DNA of 35,371 nt from CAZBWE01 sp964568985 (GCA_964568985.1 CAZMSP010000005.1:1-35371); one strand, 5' to 3'; positions 25,200-33,673 are shown, counted from the first letter of the stretch. Made by a program: numbers and translations. Notes: generated by a model from the sequence alone, not told the origin.

Positions 25200-26648
25200 A
25201 TGGTTTTACACAGAGTCGTTGCTATAAGCAAGGAAACAGAAGTCCATCAATTGGCTCGGCAAGTTGGCCAGCAAATATTCGTAGCCGACGACCTCCCTGA
25301 AGCTTTGGATATTGTTGAGACAGTCAATCCTGATTTAATCCTTTTTGACCATCGATTCAGCCCGAACTGCGTTCAGGAATTTCTCCGCACAACCAACAAA
25401 AATTCAGATACTCATATCATAATAGTTGGAAGCGACGAAAACAACATACATTCTCGTGCAGAGTATGAGGTTATAGGAGCCCGCTATTATCTGCGAAGTA
25501 AGCAAGACCATCATAGTTGGGAGAAAATTGTAAACCAGATAAAAAGTGAGCTTAAAAGTTGCGTCTTGAAGAAAGATACAGTTGATTTCTTTGCCAATGA
25601 CCTTGCCGCTTCGGTCTCTATGGTTGGCCAAAGCAAAGCAGTGAAGCATACTCTTAAAATGATTAAACTTGTTGCTGCCAGCAAATGCAATCCGGTCTTA
25701 ATAATCGGAGAAACAGGCACAGGCAAAGAATTGGCAGCGAAGGCAATTCATAACCTGCAACATCCGAACGAGCAGTTCGTAGCTGTAAATTGCGCCTCTT
25801 TAACCGCAAATCTGCTGGAAAGTGAGCTATTCGGCCATGCAAAGGGCTCTTTTACCAGTGCCGACCGTGAAAAAACAGGGCTTTTAGAATTAGCAGCAGC
25901 CGGAACAATCTTCCTTGATGAAATAAGTGAGATGCCGTTGGATTTGCAGGCCAAGCTGCTGCGAGTCCTCCAGGAAAAAACCTTCCGAAAGGTCGGCGGC
26001 ACAAAAGAAATCAGCTGTGAAGCTACAATTATTGCATCCAGTAATCGCGACCTCGCCGGCGAAGTGAAGGCAAAACGTTTTCGGCAGGACCTTTTCTACC
26101 GCCTGGATATCTGTCCTATTATCATTGCCCCACTCAGATCGCCTGAGCGCAGGGAAGATACCCCGCTTCTGGCCGGATTCTTTCTCAAGACATCAACAAT
26201 ATGTCCCGAAAAAGCTGAAAAAATAATCTCAATAACCAAATTGGCCATTGAGGCCTTACAGGAGCATGATTGGCCCGGCAATGTCCGTGAGTTGCGCAAT
26301 GTCATTGAAAGGGCAGTACTACTGGAAAACACTGACAAAGTTGGCTTAAACAGTATTGTGATTGCCACAGCAAAACCGGAAACGCTTAATCATAATGTAC
26401 AGACCGATAAAATAAAGGATTTTTCGCTCGTAAAAGCCGAATGTGAGCTTATTGCCCGGGCTTTGCAGGAGACAAACTGGCAAAAGACAAAAGCCGCAGA
26501 GCTTCTTGGCATAAGCAGGGCCACCCTTTACGCCAAGGTAAAACAGCACAATATTGAAAGCTGTTTTCCTGCTTCAGCCAAAACGTTAAAAGAAATCCCG
26601 GATGAAGTCTCAATACCATCGGCCGCCGAACCTGTAGCGGTTGCATAA
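25200..26648 (+). CDS. NtrC-family sigma-54 activator with atypical receiver and GSFTSA loop
   Basis: The protein has 482 residues. Residues 1-118 are a receiver-like domain: Asp50 in LILFDHRF fits the phosphorylation site and Lys101 the conserved Lys, but the acidic pair after strand 1 (VVAISKE) is missing. Residues 140-375 are the AAA+ domain: Walker A GETGTGKE at 170-177, Walker B TIFLDE at 236-241, and arginine-finger region RFRQDLFYRLD. The sigma-54-contacting GAFTGA loop reads GSFTSA at 216-221. Residues 412-452 are a Fis-type HTH (TKAAELLGISRATLYAKVK). The start ATG is 2 nt after a 4-codon leader ORF; the first beta strand requires this start. It is transcribed away from the flg operon and probably controls the nearby -24/-12 promoters. 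Confidence 0.9.
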   Translation: MVLHRVVAISKETEVHQLARQVGQQIFVADDLPEALDIVETVNPDLILFDHRFSPNCVQEFLRTTNKNSDTHIIIVGSDENNIHSRAEYEVIGARYYLRSKQDHHSWEKIVNQIKSELKSCVLKKDTVDFFANDLAASVSMVGQSKAVKHTLKMIKLVAASKCNPVLIIGETGTGKELAAKAIHNLQHPNEQFVAVNCASLTANLLESELFGHAKGSFTSADREKTGLLELAAAGTIFLDEISEMPLDLQAKLLRVLQEKTFRKVGGTKEISCEATIIASSNRDLAGEVKAKRFRQDLFYRLDICPIIIAPLRSPERREDTPLLAGFFLKTSTICPEKAEKIISITKLAIEALQEHDWPGNVRELRNVIERAVLLENTDKVGLNSIVIATAKPETLNHNVQTDKIKDFSLVKAECELIARALQETNWQKTKAAELLGISRATLYAKVKQHNIESCFPASAKTLKEIPDEVSIPSAAEPVAVA

Positions 26649-26833
26649 TCCTTCCGTGTATTAAGTATCAAGCGATAGACGATATACAAACCGATTCCTG
26701 TCGGAAAATTTATCGAAACGCATAAAAACCGAACATGTCTTAAATACCCCAAAGACCACCTTATAATGCCGAAAACGTGATTTTACAGCAAAAAACCAAG
26801 AAACTTACCCCTCATATCCTATTAAGCTGAATC

Positions 26834-26849
26834 TGGCACAATTATTGCT
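26834..26849 (+). promoter_or_regulatory. Sigma-54 (-24/-12) promoter of the TPR-activator-fliLMN-flhA operon
   Basis: TGGCAC-AATTA-TTGCT is an exact consensus match, 77 bp before the ATG at 26927 (leader of about 66 nt). The rest of the 278-bp gap (26649-26926) has only a weak CCGA/TCGG hairpin near 26692-26706, and no clear terminator for the upstream activator gene. Confidence 0.9.
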
Positions 26850-26926
26850 TTCAGAAAAGATAAGGTTTAGTAGTGCGCTCTGAACCAGGCTGATAAATGT
26901 TGCATTCGGATAGATAGTTAGAAGCT

Positions 26927-29515
26927 ATGACGACAGAAAACCAAGAAAACGATATCGGGTATTTGGGCCGTACATGGCTCGAAAAGCTCAAGAATATCCG
27001 CTCAAGGGCACAAGAAAGGCAAAAAAATAATATCAAGAATTCCAGCGAAGCGCCAGCAGCGGAAAATGCTACAGAGGTGTCCTCGAACAGTGAATTATCC
27101 CCGGATCAGGCTGACGAGGAACGCTTGGAACAACAAGCTCTTACTGCTCAGGAAGATGCCCAGACCGCCGGTACCTCGCAATCTCCTGATGAGAGACGAG
27201 TACCAATTAGATACAAGCATTTTTCGGCTGCCCAGAAGGTACTTGTTGTCATCATTGCCGCATTTACAGCAATGTTGCTGTATGCGTTGTCAAAATCTTC
27301 ATCAGTACCTGTTGCCGACCAACCATCTGTACCTGCCACCCAACAAACATCTCAATCTAAACCACCCCCCGCAGCTTCTTGCGAAGCAAGAGCGGGGGCT
27401 GAATCTATCAGCGTAACACCACAACAAGTCCAGCAGCCGGAATTCATACCCGACTCGACACAACCATTATCTATAGGAGACGCTCAAAGCCTATATCTCA
27501 ACGGAGATTATAAAAAAGCTTTGCTTCTTTATGAAAAGTTGTACCAAGGACTTTCACAAAGGCCTCAAGAACACTTAATGAGAGATTTTCTTCAGCTAAG
27601 AATGGCAATGTGTATGGAAAGAACATCTGACCACAAACAGGCCGGTTGTTTATTCAGAACGGCTTCTAACAGTCGCAGTCCTATTGTAAGGGTGCTTGCT
27701 AACTACCACCGAAGCTTACTTGAAATACAAAAAAAACAATACATAAATGCGCGAACCAAAGCGTACCAAGCTATTGCCTTAATTGACGCAGTTCACTTTG
27801 ACAAAGATTGGAGTCTGTCACTGAAACGAGATTGCTACTTTCTGGCTGCTGAGGCAATAACAAAAAAAGTTCTATCCCTTTGTGATGCCGATAAAGACCT
27901 TCCTGAAGATTTGTGGAGTCACCTCGATACAGCAAATGACCCTTTCGCCGAGCTAAGTGAAATGCAACTGCGAACCTTCCTGAATTCCGGTTCGGAGCAA
28001 CTAAGCAAGGCCCTGCTTGGCCCACAAATTCAACGGTTCAATCACCCGGGGGGGCCACGTCGATATACTGTCACTTGCTATGGTGCATCGGTGGAAGAGC
28101 TGCTGGCCAGGTTTGCCGCCAATGCAGATCTCGATGTTCATTGGGTTTTAGATTCAAATGAAATTGGAATGTGTAAACGAGTTGTAAACTTACATCTGTC
28201 GGCAGCAACAACACAGCAGTTCGTAACAGCAGCATCCGGCTGCGCCGGTTTGTTAGCCCAGCTGGATGAAAAAGGTGTTGTACATATTTTTAATCCATCC
28301 GACTGCTCTTATGTTTCAGAGCAAATATCTTTGCTTACTACCGAAGCTGTTTCACTTTGGCAAAAATTCTTGCTTATATTTCCAGAAGACCCGCGCCTTG
28401 TAAATGCTCATTTTGCCTTGGGGCTTCTGCAAACCCAAGAAGGCCGGTCCGCTGAACCAATAGCAGAATACAAATTGGTAGCTAATCGCTTCTCAAGCTC
28501 ATCTTTGGCGCCATTCGCTTTATTAAAATCAAGTAAACTAAAAGTCAGCCTGCGCGACTATCCCGGTGCTCGTCAGGATTTAAAACGGCTCGTTGAGCAA
28601 TATCCAGATACAGAAGTTGCCGAGAAGGCTTATTTGTATCTTGCTGACATTACAGCCAAGGCGGGTTTTACGACCGAAGCCGCACAACTTTATCGCAAAG
28701 TTTATAATCTCAGCCTCACTCCAGAATCCGAAAGTGCCGCTGCTATGGGAGCAGGCAAATGTTTCTACCAGATAAAAGACTATGAATCCGCAGCAAAATG
28801 GTTATTTCGATATATCGAACTTGCCAAAGACTGTAAAAGTAAAGACTTGTATTCAGCCTACTTTATTTTGGGAAAAACCTACTTAGCTTTAGAAAACGCT
28901 GAAGCTGCCTCCGATGCTTTTCAATATGCACTGCAAGACGGCCCATCACAACTCGACAGAGAAGAATATATAGAAGCTGTATCGGCCTTAGTTGAAGTAT
29001 ATATTCAACAAGGGAATTTCATTGAGGCTCTTAATACATTAGAAGGCGTCCACCCTGCGATGTCATCACGGCAAGAATCTATTGCGATATTACTGCTCAA
29101 AAGCAGGGTCCTTACGGCGATGGGGTTGGTTGATGAGGCTATTACGATGCTTAGCGACAGGACTGAATATATTTCTGACCCACAATTAAAGACTAAACTA
29201 TCTATTGAGTTGGCTGATTGCTATGTTAACAAAGGAAATTTCGAGCTTGCTCGCGAAAAATTGACTGAAATTCTTGGTGTCATCGAGCCAGGGCCTTTGG
29301 CCTATGAAACTACCCTCAAAACGGCTGATGTCTGCTTGAAACTCGGCCAGAATTCCCAGGCTGAATCTATATGTTTGCAGCTCTTAGATATGGACCCTCC
29401 AGAGCAAACCAAGCAAAAGGCATTAGACCTGCTGGCAACGGTTTATAAGCAGCAAAAAGATTATGATAGAGCAGCATTAGCTCTTTTGGGGCGGTGGAAT
29501 CGCTATGAAGATTAA
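26927..29515 (+). CDS. Single-pass membrane TPR protein with an STN-like domain
   Basis: The protein has 862 residues. Residues 1-100 are charged and cytoplasmic by the positive-inside rule; 104-121 (KVLVVIIAAFTAMLLYAL) is the one membrane helix; 122-180 is a Pro/Gln-rich linker that includes palindrome-encoded residues 147-158; the rest is periplasmic. TPR-like helices occupy about 185-330 and 470-860 (for example AHFALGLLQTQEGRSAEPIAEY, AYLYLADITAKAGFTTEAAQLY). Residues 372-458 (YTVTCYGASVEELLARFAANADLDVHWV) resemble a secretin/TonB short N-terminal domain. As first gene of a sigma-54 operon with fliL, fliM, fliN and flhA it may be a periplasmic motor scaffold, in the manner of Campylobacter PflA; that is inference, since TPRs are not diagnostic. 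Confidence 0.8.
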   Translation: MTTENQENDIGYLGRTWLEKLKNIRSRAQERQKNNIKNSSEAPAAENATEVSSNSELSPDQADEERLEQQALTAQEDAQTAGTSQSPDERRVPIRYKHFSAAQKVLVVIIAAFTAMLLYALSKSSSVPVADQPSVPATQQTSQSKPPPAASCEARAGAESISVTPQQVQQPEFIPDSTQPLSIGDAQSLYLNGDYKKALLLYEKLYQGLSQRPQEHLMRDFLQLRMAMCMERTSDHKQAGCLFRTASNSRSPIVRVLANYHRSLLEIQKKQYINARTKAYQAIALIDAVHFDKDWSLSLKRDCYFLAAEAITKKVLSLCDADKDLPEDLWSHLDTANDPFAELSEMQLRTFLNSGSEQLSKALLGPQIQRFNHPGGPRRYTVTCYGASVEELLARFAANADLDVHWVLDSNEIGMCKRVVNLHLSAATTQQFVTAASGCAGLLAQLDEKGVVHIFNPSDCSYVSEQISLLTTEAVSLWQKFLLIFPEDPRLVNAHFALGLLQTQEGRSAEPIAEYKLVANRFSSSSLAPFALLKSSKLKVSLRDYPGARQDLKRLVEQYPDTEVAEKAYLYLADITAKAGFTTEAAQLYRKVYNLSLTPESESAAAMGAGKCFYQIKDYESAAKWLFRYIELAKDCKSKDLYSAYFILGKTYLALENAEAASDAFQYALQDGPSQLDREEYIEAVSALVEVYIQQGNFIEALNTLEGVHPAMSSRQESIAILLLKSRVLTAMGLVDEAITMLSDRTEYISDPQLKTKLSIELADCYVNKGNFELAREKLTEILGVIEPGPLAYETTLKTADVCLKLGQNSQAESICLQLLDMDPPEQTKQKALDLLATVYKQQKDYDRAALALLGRWNRYED
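27366..27398 (+). repeat. In-frame palindromic hairpin element, copy B (inside the membrane TPR gene)
   Basis: Outer arm CCCCCGC, spacer AGCTT, inner arm CTTGC, loop GAA, inner arm GCAAG, spacer A, outer arm GCGGGGG; all pairs perfect. It encodes PPAASCEARAGA in the linker after the membrane helix, in the same phase as copies A and C (loop codon GAA, here Glu153). Confidence 0.8.
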
Positions 29516-30410
29516 AATTAAAAATTCAAGTCTAAAAGCGAAGAACTATAATTCGAAGCCGGACCCTACAGCTTCATCTCAGGATATGCTCTTTGAATTT
29601 CACACTATAGTTTTGGTTTTTTCGCTTTGTGTTTTCTGCTTCCTGGTGTCTCTCTGTTATGCGGAAACTTCACCAGAACAACTTTCCGCTCAGGTCAACA
29701 AAAAACAGCCTCACCTACTTATTGCCAAAAGTCCGACTACTCACCTCAGCCACCAATTGTGGCAAGAGAGGATTACTAATCCTAAAGACATAAACAGCAG
29801 CGAAAGCAAGAGCGAGCTTTACCAGATAATCGAAAAAATCCGCTCTGTTAAATTTGAACCACAGGACAAACTGTCTGAACCTCTCATTGTCGTCAAGCCA
29901 ACTCAAAAAACTGAACTTGATGATACTTTGTCTGACACAAATGTGCTGGAGAAGACTGAACATAAAAAAGCCGAAGCTGAACCGAAGACTCCGTCTGGCA
30001 GTGAACGACAAGATGAAAACCAGCTGCTGTACAAACCAGTAACGGATGAAACCCTACAAATGTTCGAAGGACTACTATCGCATTCTGAACAACTTAAAAA
30101 ACCTCTTGTATTGGCTGATATCCTGTTTCACAGCGGCCACCTAAAAGAAGCAGCAAAGTGTTACCAAGAAGCTCTTAATCGCCTGAATGCAGACAAGAAT
30201 GTCCGGTATGAAGATAAGGCCTGGATTCTATTTCAAATAGGCAACTGTCTGCGAAATAATGACCCGCCAGTGGCAATTGAAATGTACAGACAGCTAATTG
30301 CTGAATACCCCGACTTGCTATGGGTAGATTTTGCAAAAGCCCGGAGCAAGTTAATAAATTGGTACCTGCAAGACAAACCGAAGGCTTTGGTTAACGAAAA
30401 CCGGCCTTAA
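29505..30410 (+). CDS. Exported or membrane-anchored protein with C-terminal TPR-like repeats, function unknown
   Basis: The protein has 301 residues. A 30-residue hydrophilic lead is followed by a hydrophobic segment at 33-53 (HTIVLVFSLCVFCFLVSLCYA), which may be an anchor or a late signal peptide cut after CYA. Residues 55-180 are low-complexity, Lys/Glu/Ser/Thr-rich and probably disordered. Residues of about 195-285 contain TPR-like helices (LADILFHSGHLKEAAKCYQEA, AWILFQIGNCLRNNDPPVAIEMY). The ATG overlaps the end of the preceding TPR gene by 11 bp, so the two are translationally coupled and probably work together in the periplasm. I do not recognise a named family. Confidence 0.75.
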   Translation: MKIKIKNSSLKAKNYNSKPDPTASSQDMLFEFHTIVLVFSLCVFCFLVSLCYAETSPEQLSAQVNKKQPHLLIAKSPTTHLSHQLWQERITNPKDINSSESKSELYQIIEKIRSVKFEPQDKLSEPLIVVKPTQKTELDDTLSDTNVLEKTEHKKAEAEPKTPSGSERQDENQLLYKPVTDETLQMFEGLLSHSEQLKKPLVLADILFHSGHLKEAAKCYQEALNRLNADKNVRYEDKAWILFQIGNCLRNNDPPVAIEMYRQLIAEYPDLLWVDFAKARSKLINWYLQDKPKALVNENRP

Positions 30411-30441
30411 ATTTTTCAATTGAAAATGGAGTATCCTGAAA

Positions 30442-32106
30442 GTGAATGAAGCCAAGGTAGACAACACAAAGCAGGTTCAACACAAAAACCAGGTCCGGAC
30501 AGTATTCTGCCCGCCGCCCCGACTCGCGTCGGAAGACGCAGGGGCAGGCAATACCTCGCAGGGAGCCCAAACGCAAAAAAACGCGTTTAGTAACCCGCAA
30601 AGTGTGAATCCAAGTGCAAATGTATTGATAGTTGATAACAACCAGCAGTCGGTTCGATTCCTGCTTGAGATTTTAGCTCGCAAAGGTATTCGTGGAATCA
30701 TTGCTGATAATAAAAAAGCCGCTGTCAACTTCTTCGACAGGAGCGATTATGACCTTGTGTTCGTTGCCATTCAAATAGACCTGCCCAAAGATGGTTTCGA
30801 GCTTGTTCATGAAATCAAAATGAATTCTCCGGACTTGCCGGTGATTATGATGTGCGAGACCGGGGAGCAAAAAGCTCGAAACCAGCAGCAAATCCTTGAT
30901 GTAGCTGTCAATGCTGTCAACGCAGGCTGCTGTAACTTCTTTATTAAACCGCTCGACTGTGAAAAAATTGAAAATCTGTTGGATACCTTTTTGCCAAACC
31001 ACGCCGTCTCAACAGCTGACTGCGCCCAAGAGGGCGCCCAACCTCTTTACAGAATAGTAGGTAAAAGTGCGAAACTGGTTCAAACTGTTAACTTGGCCAA
31101 AAAAATAGCTCCTACTTCGGCACCGGTTTTAATAAGTGGTGAAAGCGGAACGGGTAAAGAATTGATATCTTTCCTCATTCATCATCACAGCAGAAGGACG
31201 CGAGGAGCGTACATCAGGATTAATTGCGCGGCATTAAGCGATTCGCTTCTTGAAAGCGAACTGTTTGGCCACGAGAAAGGTGCCTTCACAGGCGCCCATG
31301 CTCAGCACAAAGGGCGATTCGAAATGGCCCACGGCGGCACTTTACTGCTGGACGAAATTAGCGAAACTCCACCAAGATTCCAGTCTAAGCTGTTGCGGGT
31401 CCTTGAGCAGCAGGACTTTGAACGTGTCGGAGGAAATGATAGCATCAGAGTTGATGTTCGAATAATAAGCACTACTAATAAGGACCTATTACGGGAAGTT
31501 GCCCAGGGCTTGTTCCGTCAGGATCTTTATTATCGCTTGAGCAGCGTAAGATTGATTATTCCGCCACTAAGACAACGCAGCGAGGACCTGCCTGACCTTG
31601 TATGGCATTTTGTAAACCTTTACACGCGGCAGGTACAACGTCAAATCACTAAACTTGACCCGGCGATGATGGATATTTTTGCAAAGTACCATTGGCCGGG
31701 GAATGTCCGGCAATTACGGAATGTAGTGCTGACATCATTGATTTTGGGAACTGGGCCGACTCTATCTTTAGCTGATGTCTCATGGCTTTTTGATGAACTA
31801 CAGCCGCTCCCACAAGAAAACAACCTATCAATCCTGCACCAAAACGAAACAGAGCAAAACGAGCTCCCTTATCAAGCCAGAGAATTCAACGACGCAAATC
31901 GCGTTTTGGTGCGTGACGATCAAACGGCGATTTCAGGACTAGCCGGCCTGCCGCTTGCGCAGGTGGAACGCCGGGCGATTTTGGATACGCTGCGACATAC
32001 CTCGGGTAACCGGACAAAAGCAGCAAAGATATTAGGTATAAGTGACCGAACGTTACGCGAGAAAATCCGCCGGTATCACCAGCAGGAGTGCTTACAACTA
32101 GCTTAA
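30442..32106 (+). CDS. FleQ/NtrC-like sigma-54 activator with pseudo-receiver
   Basis: The protein has 554 residues and starts at GTG with GGAG 10 nt upstream. Residues 1-58 are disordered and include palindrome-encoded PPRLASEDAGAG (25-36). Residues 60-186 are a receiver fold (NVLIVDNN; FFIKP with Lys169), but the phosphoacceptor position is Ala109 (DLVFVAIQIDLP), so it cannot be phosphorylated in the usual way. The AAA+ domain is canonical: GESGTGKE at 233-240, GAFTGA at 280-285, GTLLLDEIS near 299-307. A Fis-type HTH lies at the C-terminus (RTKAAKILGISDRTLREKIRRY). Lying inside the fliL operon, it resembles FleQ/FlrA/FlrC-type flagellar master activators and likely acts on the three -24/-12 promoters. 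Confidence 0.9.
   Translation: MNEAKVDNTKQVQHKNQVRTVFCPPPRLASEDAGAGNTSQGAQTQKNAFSNPQSVNPSANVLIVDNNQQSVRFLLEILARKGIRGIIADNKKAAVNFFDRSDYDLVFVAIQIDLPKDGFELVHEIKMNSPDLPVIMMCETGEQKARNQQQILDVAVNAVNAGCCNFFIKPLDCEKIENLLDTFLPNHAVSTADCAQEGAQPLYRIVGKSAKLVQTVNLAKKIAPTSAPVLISGESGTGKELISFLIHHHSRRTRGAYIRINCAALSDSLLESELFGHEKGAFTGAHAQHKGRFEMAHGGTLLLDEISETPPRFQSKLLRVLEQQDFERVGGNDSIRVDVRIISTTNKDLLREVAQGLFRQDLYYRLSSVRLIIPPLRQRSEDLPDLVWHFVNLYTRQVQRQITKLDPAMMDIFAKYHWPGNVRQLRNVVLTSLILGTGPTLSLADVSWLFDELQPLPQENNLSILHQNETEQNELPYQAREFNDANRVLVRDDQTAISGLAGLPLAQVERRAILDTLRHTSGNRTKAAKILGISDRTLREKIRRYHQQECLQLA
30513..30549 (+). repeat. In-frame palindromic hairpin element, copy C (inside the FleQ-like gene)
   Basis: GCC-GCCCC, spacer GACTC, inner arm GCGTC, loop GGAA, inner arm GACGC, spacer A, GGGGC-A-GGC; arms pair with one bulged A. 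It encodes PRLASEDAGAG. Inner-arm bases differ from copy A (GCGTC/GACGC against CTGTC/GACAG) but still pair, so the fold appears conserved. Confidence 0.78.
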
Positions 32107-32144
32107 ACTATTGTTCAAAAAAAGATATTTAAGGAAAAGAAAAA

Positions 32145-32717
32145 ATGGCAGATGCAGATGATAAAAAAGCTCCGGATGATGCAAACGTAGAAAAAAAAGA
32201 TGAACCCAAACAAGGCAAAACTGGGATTGGGATTGTTACATGGGTAATATTAGCCGTTATTGTAGCGATTTGTGCCGGTTCCGGTCTCCTGCTGGGCCGA
32301 TTATTTGCCGGCCCAGACAAACCTCAAACGCAATCTTCTCAAACAGACCAACCCACCTCACCGGAAATGGACGATTTGGCAGAGAACTCCAAGGGCATCT
32401 GGTATTATGATTTAGAGCCCGTCGTAGCAAATCTTGATGAGCCCGGCGTAACACGCTACGTTCGAGCAACCGTAACGTTGGAGATAAGCTCGGCGCTGGA
32501 GCAAAGCAAAGGTGAAAAACTTTTAGAGGAGAAAAAGCCCATCCTTACAAATTGGCTTACCATTTATCTTGCAGGTTTGACTTTGGAAGACGCAAGAGGT
32601 GATAGAAACCTTAAACGTATTCAATTACAAATACTCGATGCTTTCAACGAAACCCTTTTCCCTGATGCAAAACCACTAATCAAACACGTGCTCTTCAAGG
32701 AATTCGCCATACAATGA
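32145..32717 (+). CDS. fliL: Flagellar basal body-associated protein FliL
   Basis: The protein has 190 residues. A charged cytoplasmic N-terminus (1-26) precedes one membrane helix at about 28-50 (GIVTWVILAVIVAICAGSGLLLG), then a periplasmic domain with YYDLEPVVANLDEPGVTRYVRATVTLEI and the C-terminal KRIQLQILDAFNETLFPDAKPLIKHVLFKEFAIQ, the typical FliL ending. FliL surrounds the stator units and supports torque. AAGGAAAAG precedes the ATG, and the last codons overlap fliM by 4 bp. Confidence 0.9.
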   Translation: MADADDKKAPDDANVEKKDEPKQGKTGIGIVTWVILAVIVAICAGSGLLLGRLFAGPDKPQTQSSQTDQPTSPEMDDLAENSKGIWYYDLEPVVANLDEPGVTRYVRATVTLEISSALEQSKGEKLLEEKKPILTNWLTIYLAGLTLEDARGDRNLKRIQLQILDAFNETLFPDAKPLIKHVLFKEFAIQ

Positions 32718-33673
32718 GTAATGGAGTAAATCACAATTTGAACAGAGAGAAAATGCAACAGATTATTGCCTCTATCGGCTCGCAGAAAGTAGATGACAGC
32801 GACAAGGTAGAAGCTACCGAATACAACTGGCACCAGCCCCATTGTTTTAGCAGTGACCAACTCAAAGAGCTTGACAATTTCACAGCAAAAGTGGCACAAG
32901 CATGTGCTGAGAAATTCGCTCAACTTTACAATGGTGATTTCAATGTGACAATTACTTCGACTACTCAACACTTTGCGAACGAATTTACAGTCTCTAACGA
33001 CCCTCAGAGTGATTATTACCTTGCTTTCGGTACTGGCCAAGACCAGCCATTCGGCCTTGTTGGCATGCCGGGTCAAACTGCAATTGCTTGGGCCACTCAA
33101 CTACTGGGGGATACCAAATCTGCGGAAAATTCTGACAGGGACTTGTCGCAATTAGAGCAATCCCTTCTGTTCGACATTGCCTTCAGTGTTGTTAAGGCGC
33201 TTTCGGATTCTTGTGATAATTACGATTTACACCCGAGCAGCAAAATTGTTAGAGGTCAGATGCCTATCGAACTGGAAGATACCGAAGAACTTTGCAAAAT
33301 TACTTTCAACGTCAAGAAATCTGACTCAGAAAACCCCTCTGAAGCTTACTTTTTAATACTCTCCGACAAACTAAAGCCGATTGTAGGGCAAAAGATACAA
33401 TCCAGCAAAGAATTCTCGGCGGAAGATATCGCTAAAGCAATGCTTAGCTATGTGTACAAGCTTCCAACATCTATTACAGCCCAACTGGCTTCTGCAGTGC
33501 TTACTTTTGAAGAAATAATGAGTCTGCAAGTTGATGATATATTATTGCTTGATAAAAAGGCAAATGAGCTGGTTGAATTGATTGTTGAAGGGCAAACTAT
33601 CCTTCGCGGCCGGCCTGCAAAATCCGATGGCAAGTACGCCGTAGTAATTACAAATCTGTGCGGTGCAGAATGA
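32714..33673 (+). CDS. fliM: Divergent flagellar switch protein FliM
   Basis: The protein has 319 residues between fliL and fliN. Residues of about 38-200 fit the CheC-like middle domain (YNWHQPHCFSSDQLKELDNFTAKVAQ, then FANEFTVSNDPQSDYYLAF), and 255-315 the SpoA domain (TAQLASAVLTFEEIMSLQVDDILLL, then ILRGRPAKSDGKYAVVIT). Two family landmarks are changed: the GGxG motif for FliG contact reads LLGDTKS, and the N-terminal CheY-binding motif (LSQxEIDxLL) is only faintly seen as NREKMQQIIASIG. The switch may therefore bind its partners differently. Position and the SpoA domain make FliM much more likely than CheC. Confidence 0.82.
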   Translation: MSNGVNHNLNREKMQQIIASIGSQKVDDSDKVEATEYNWHQPHCFSSDQLKELDNFTAKVAQACAEKFAQLYNGDFNVTITSTTQHFANEFTVSNDPQSDYYLAFGTGQDQPFGLVGMPGQTAIAWATQLLGDTKSAENSDRDLSQLEQSLLFDIAFSVVKALSDSCDNYDLHPSSKIVRGQMPIELEDTEELCKITFNVKKSDSENPSEAYFLILSDKLKPIVGQKIQSSKEFSAEDIAKAMLSYVYKLPTSITAQLASAVLTFEEIMSLQVDDILLLDKKANELVELIVEGQTILRGRPAKSDGKYAVVITNLCGAE

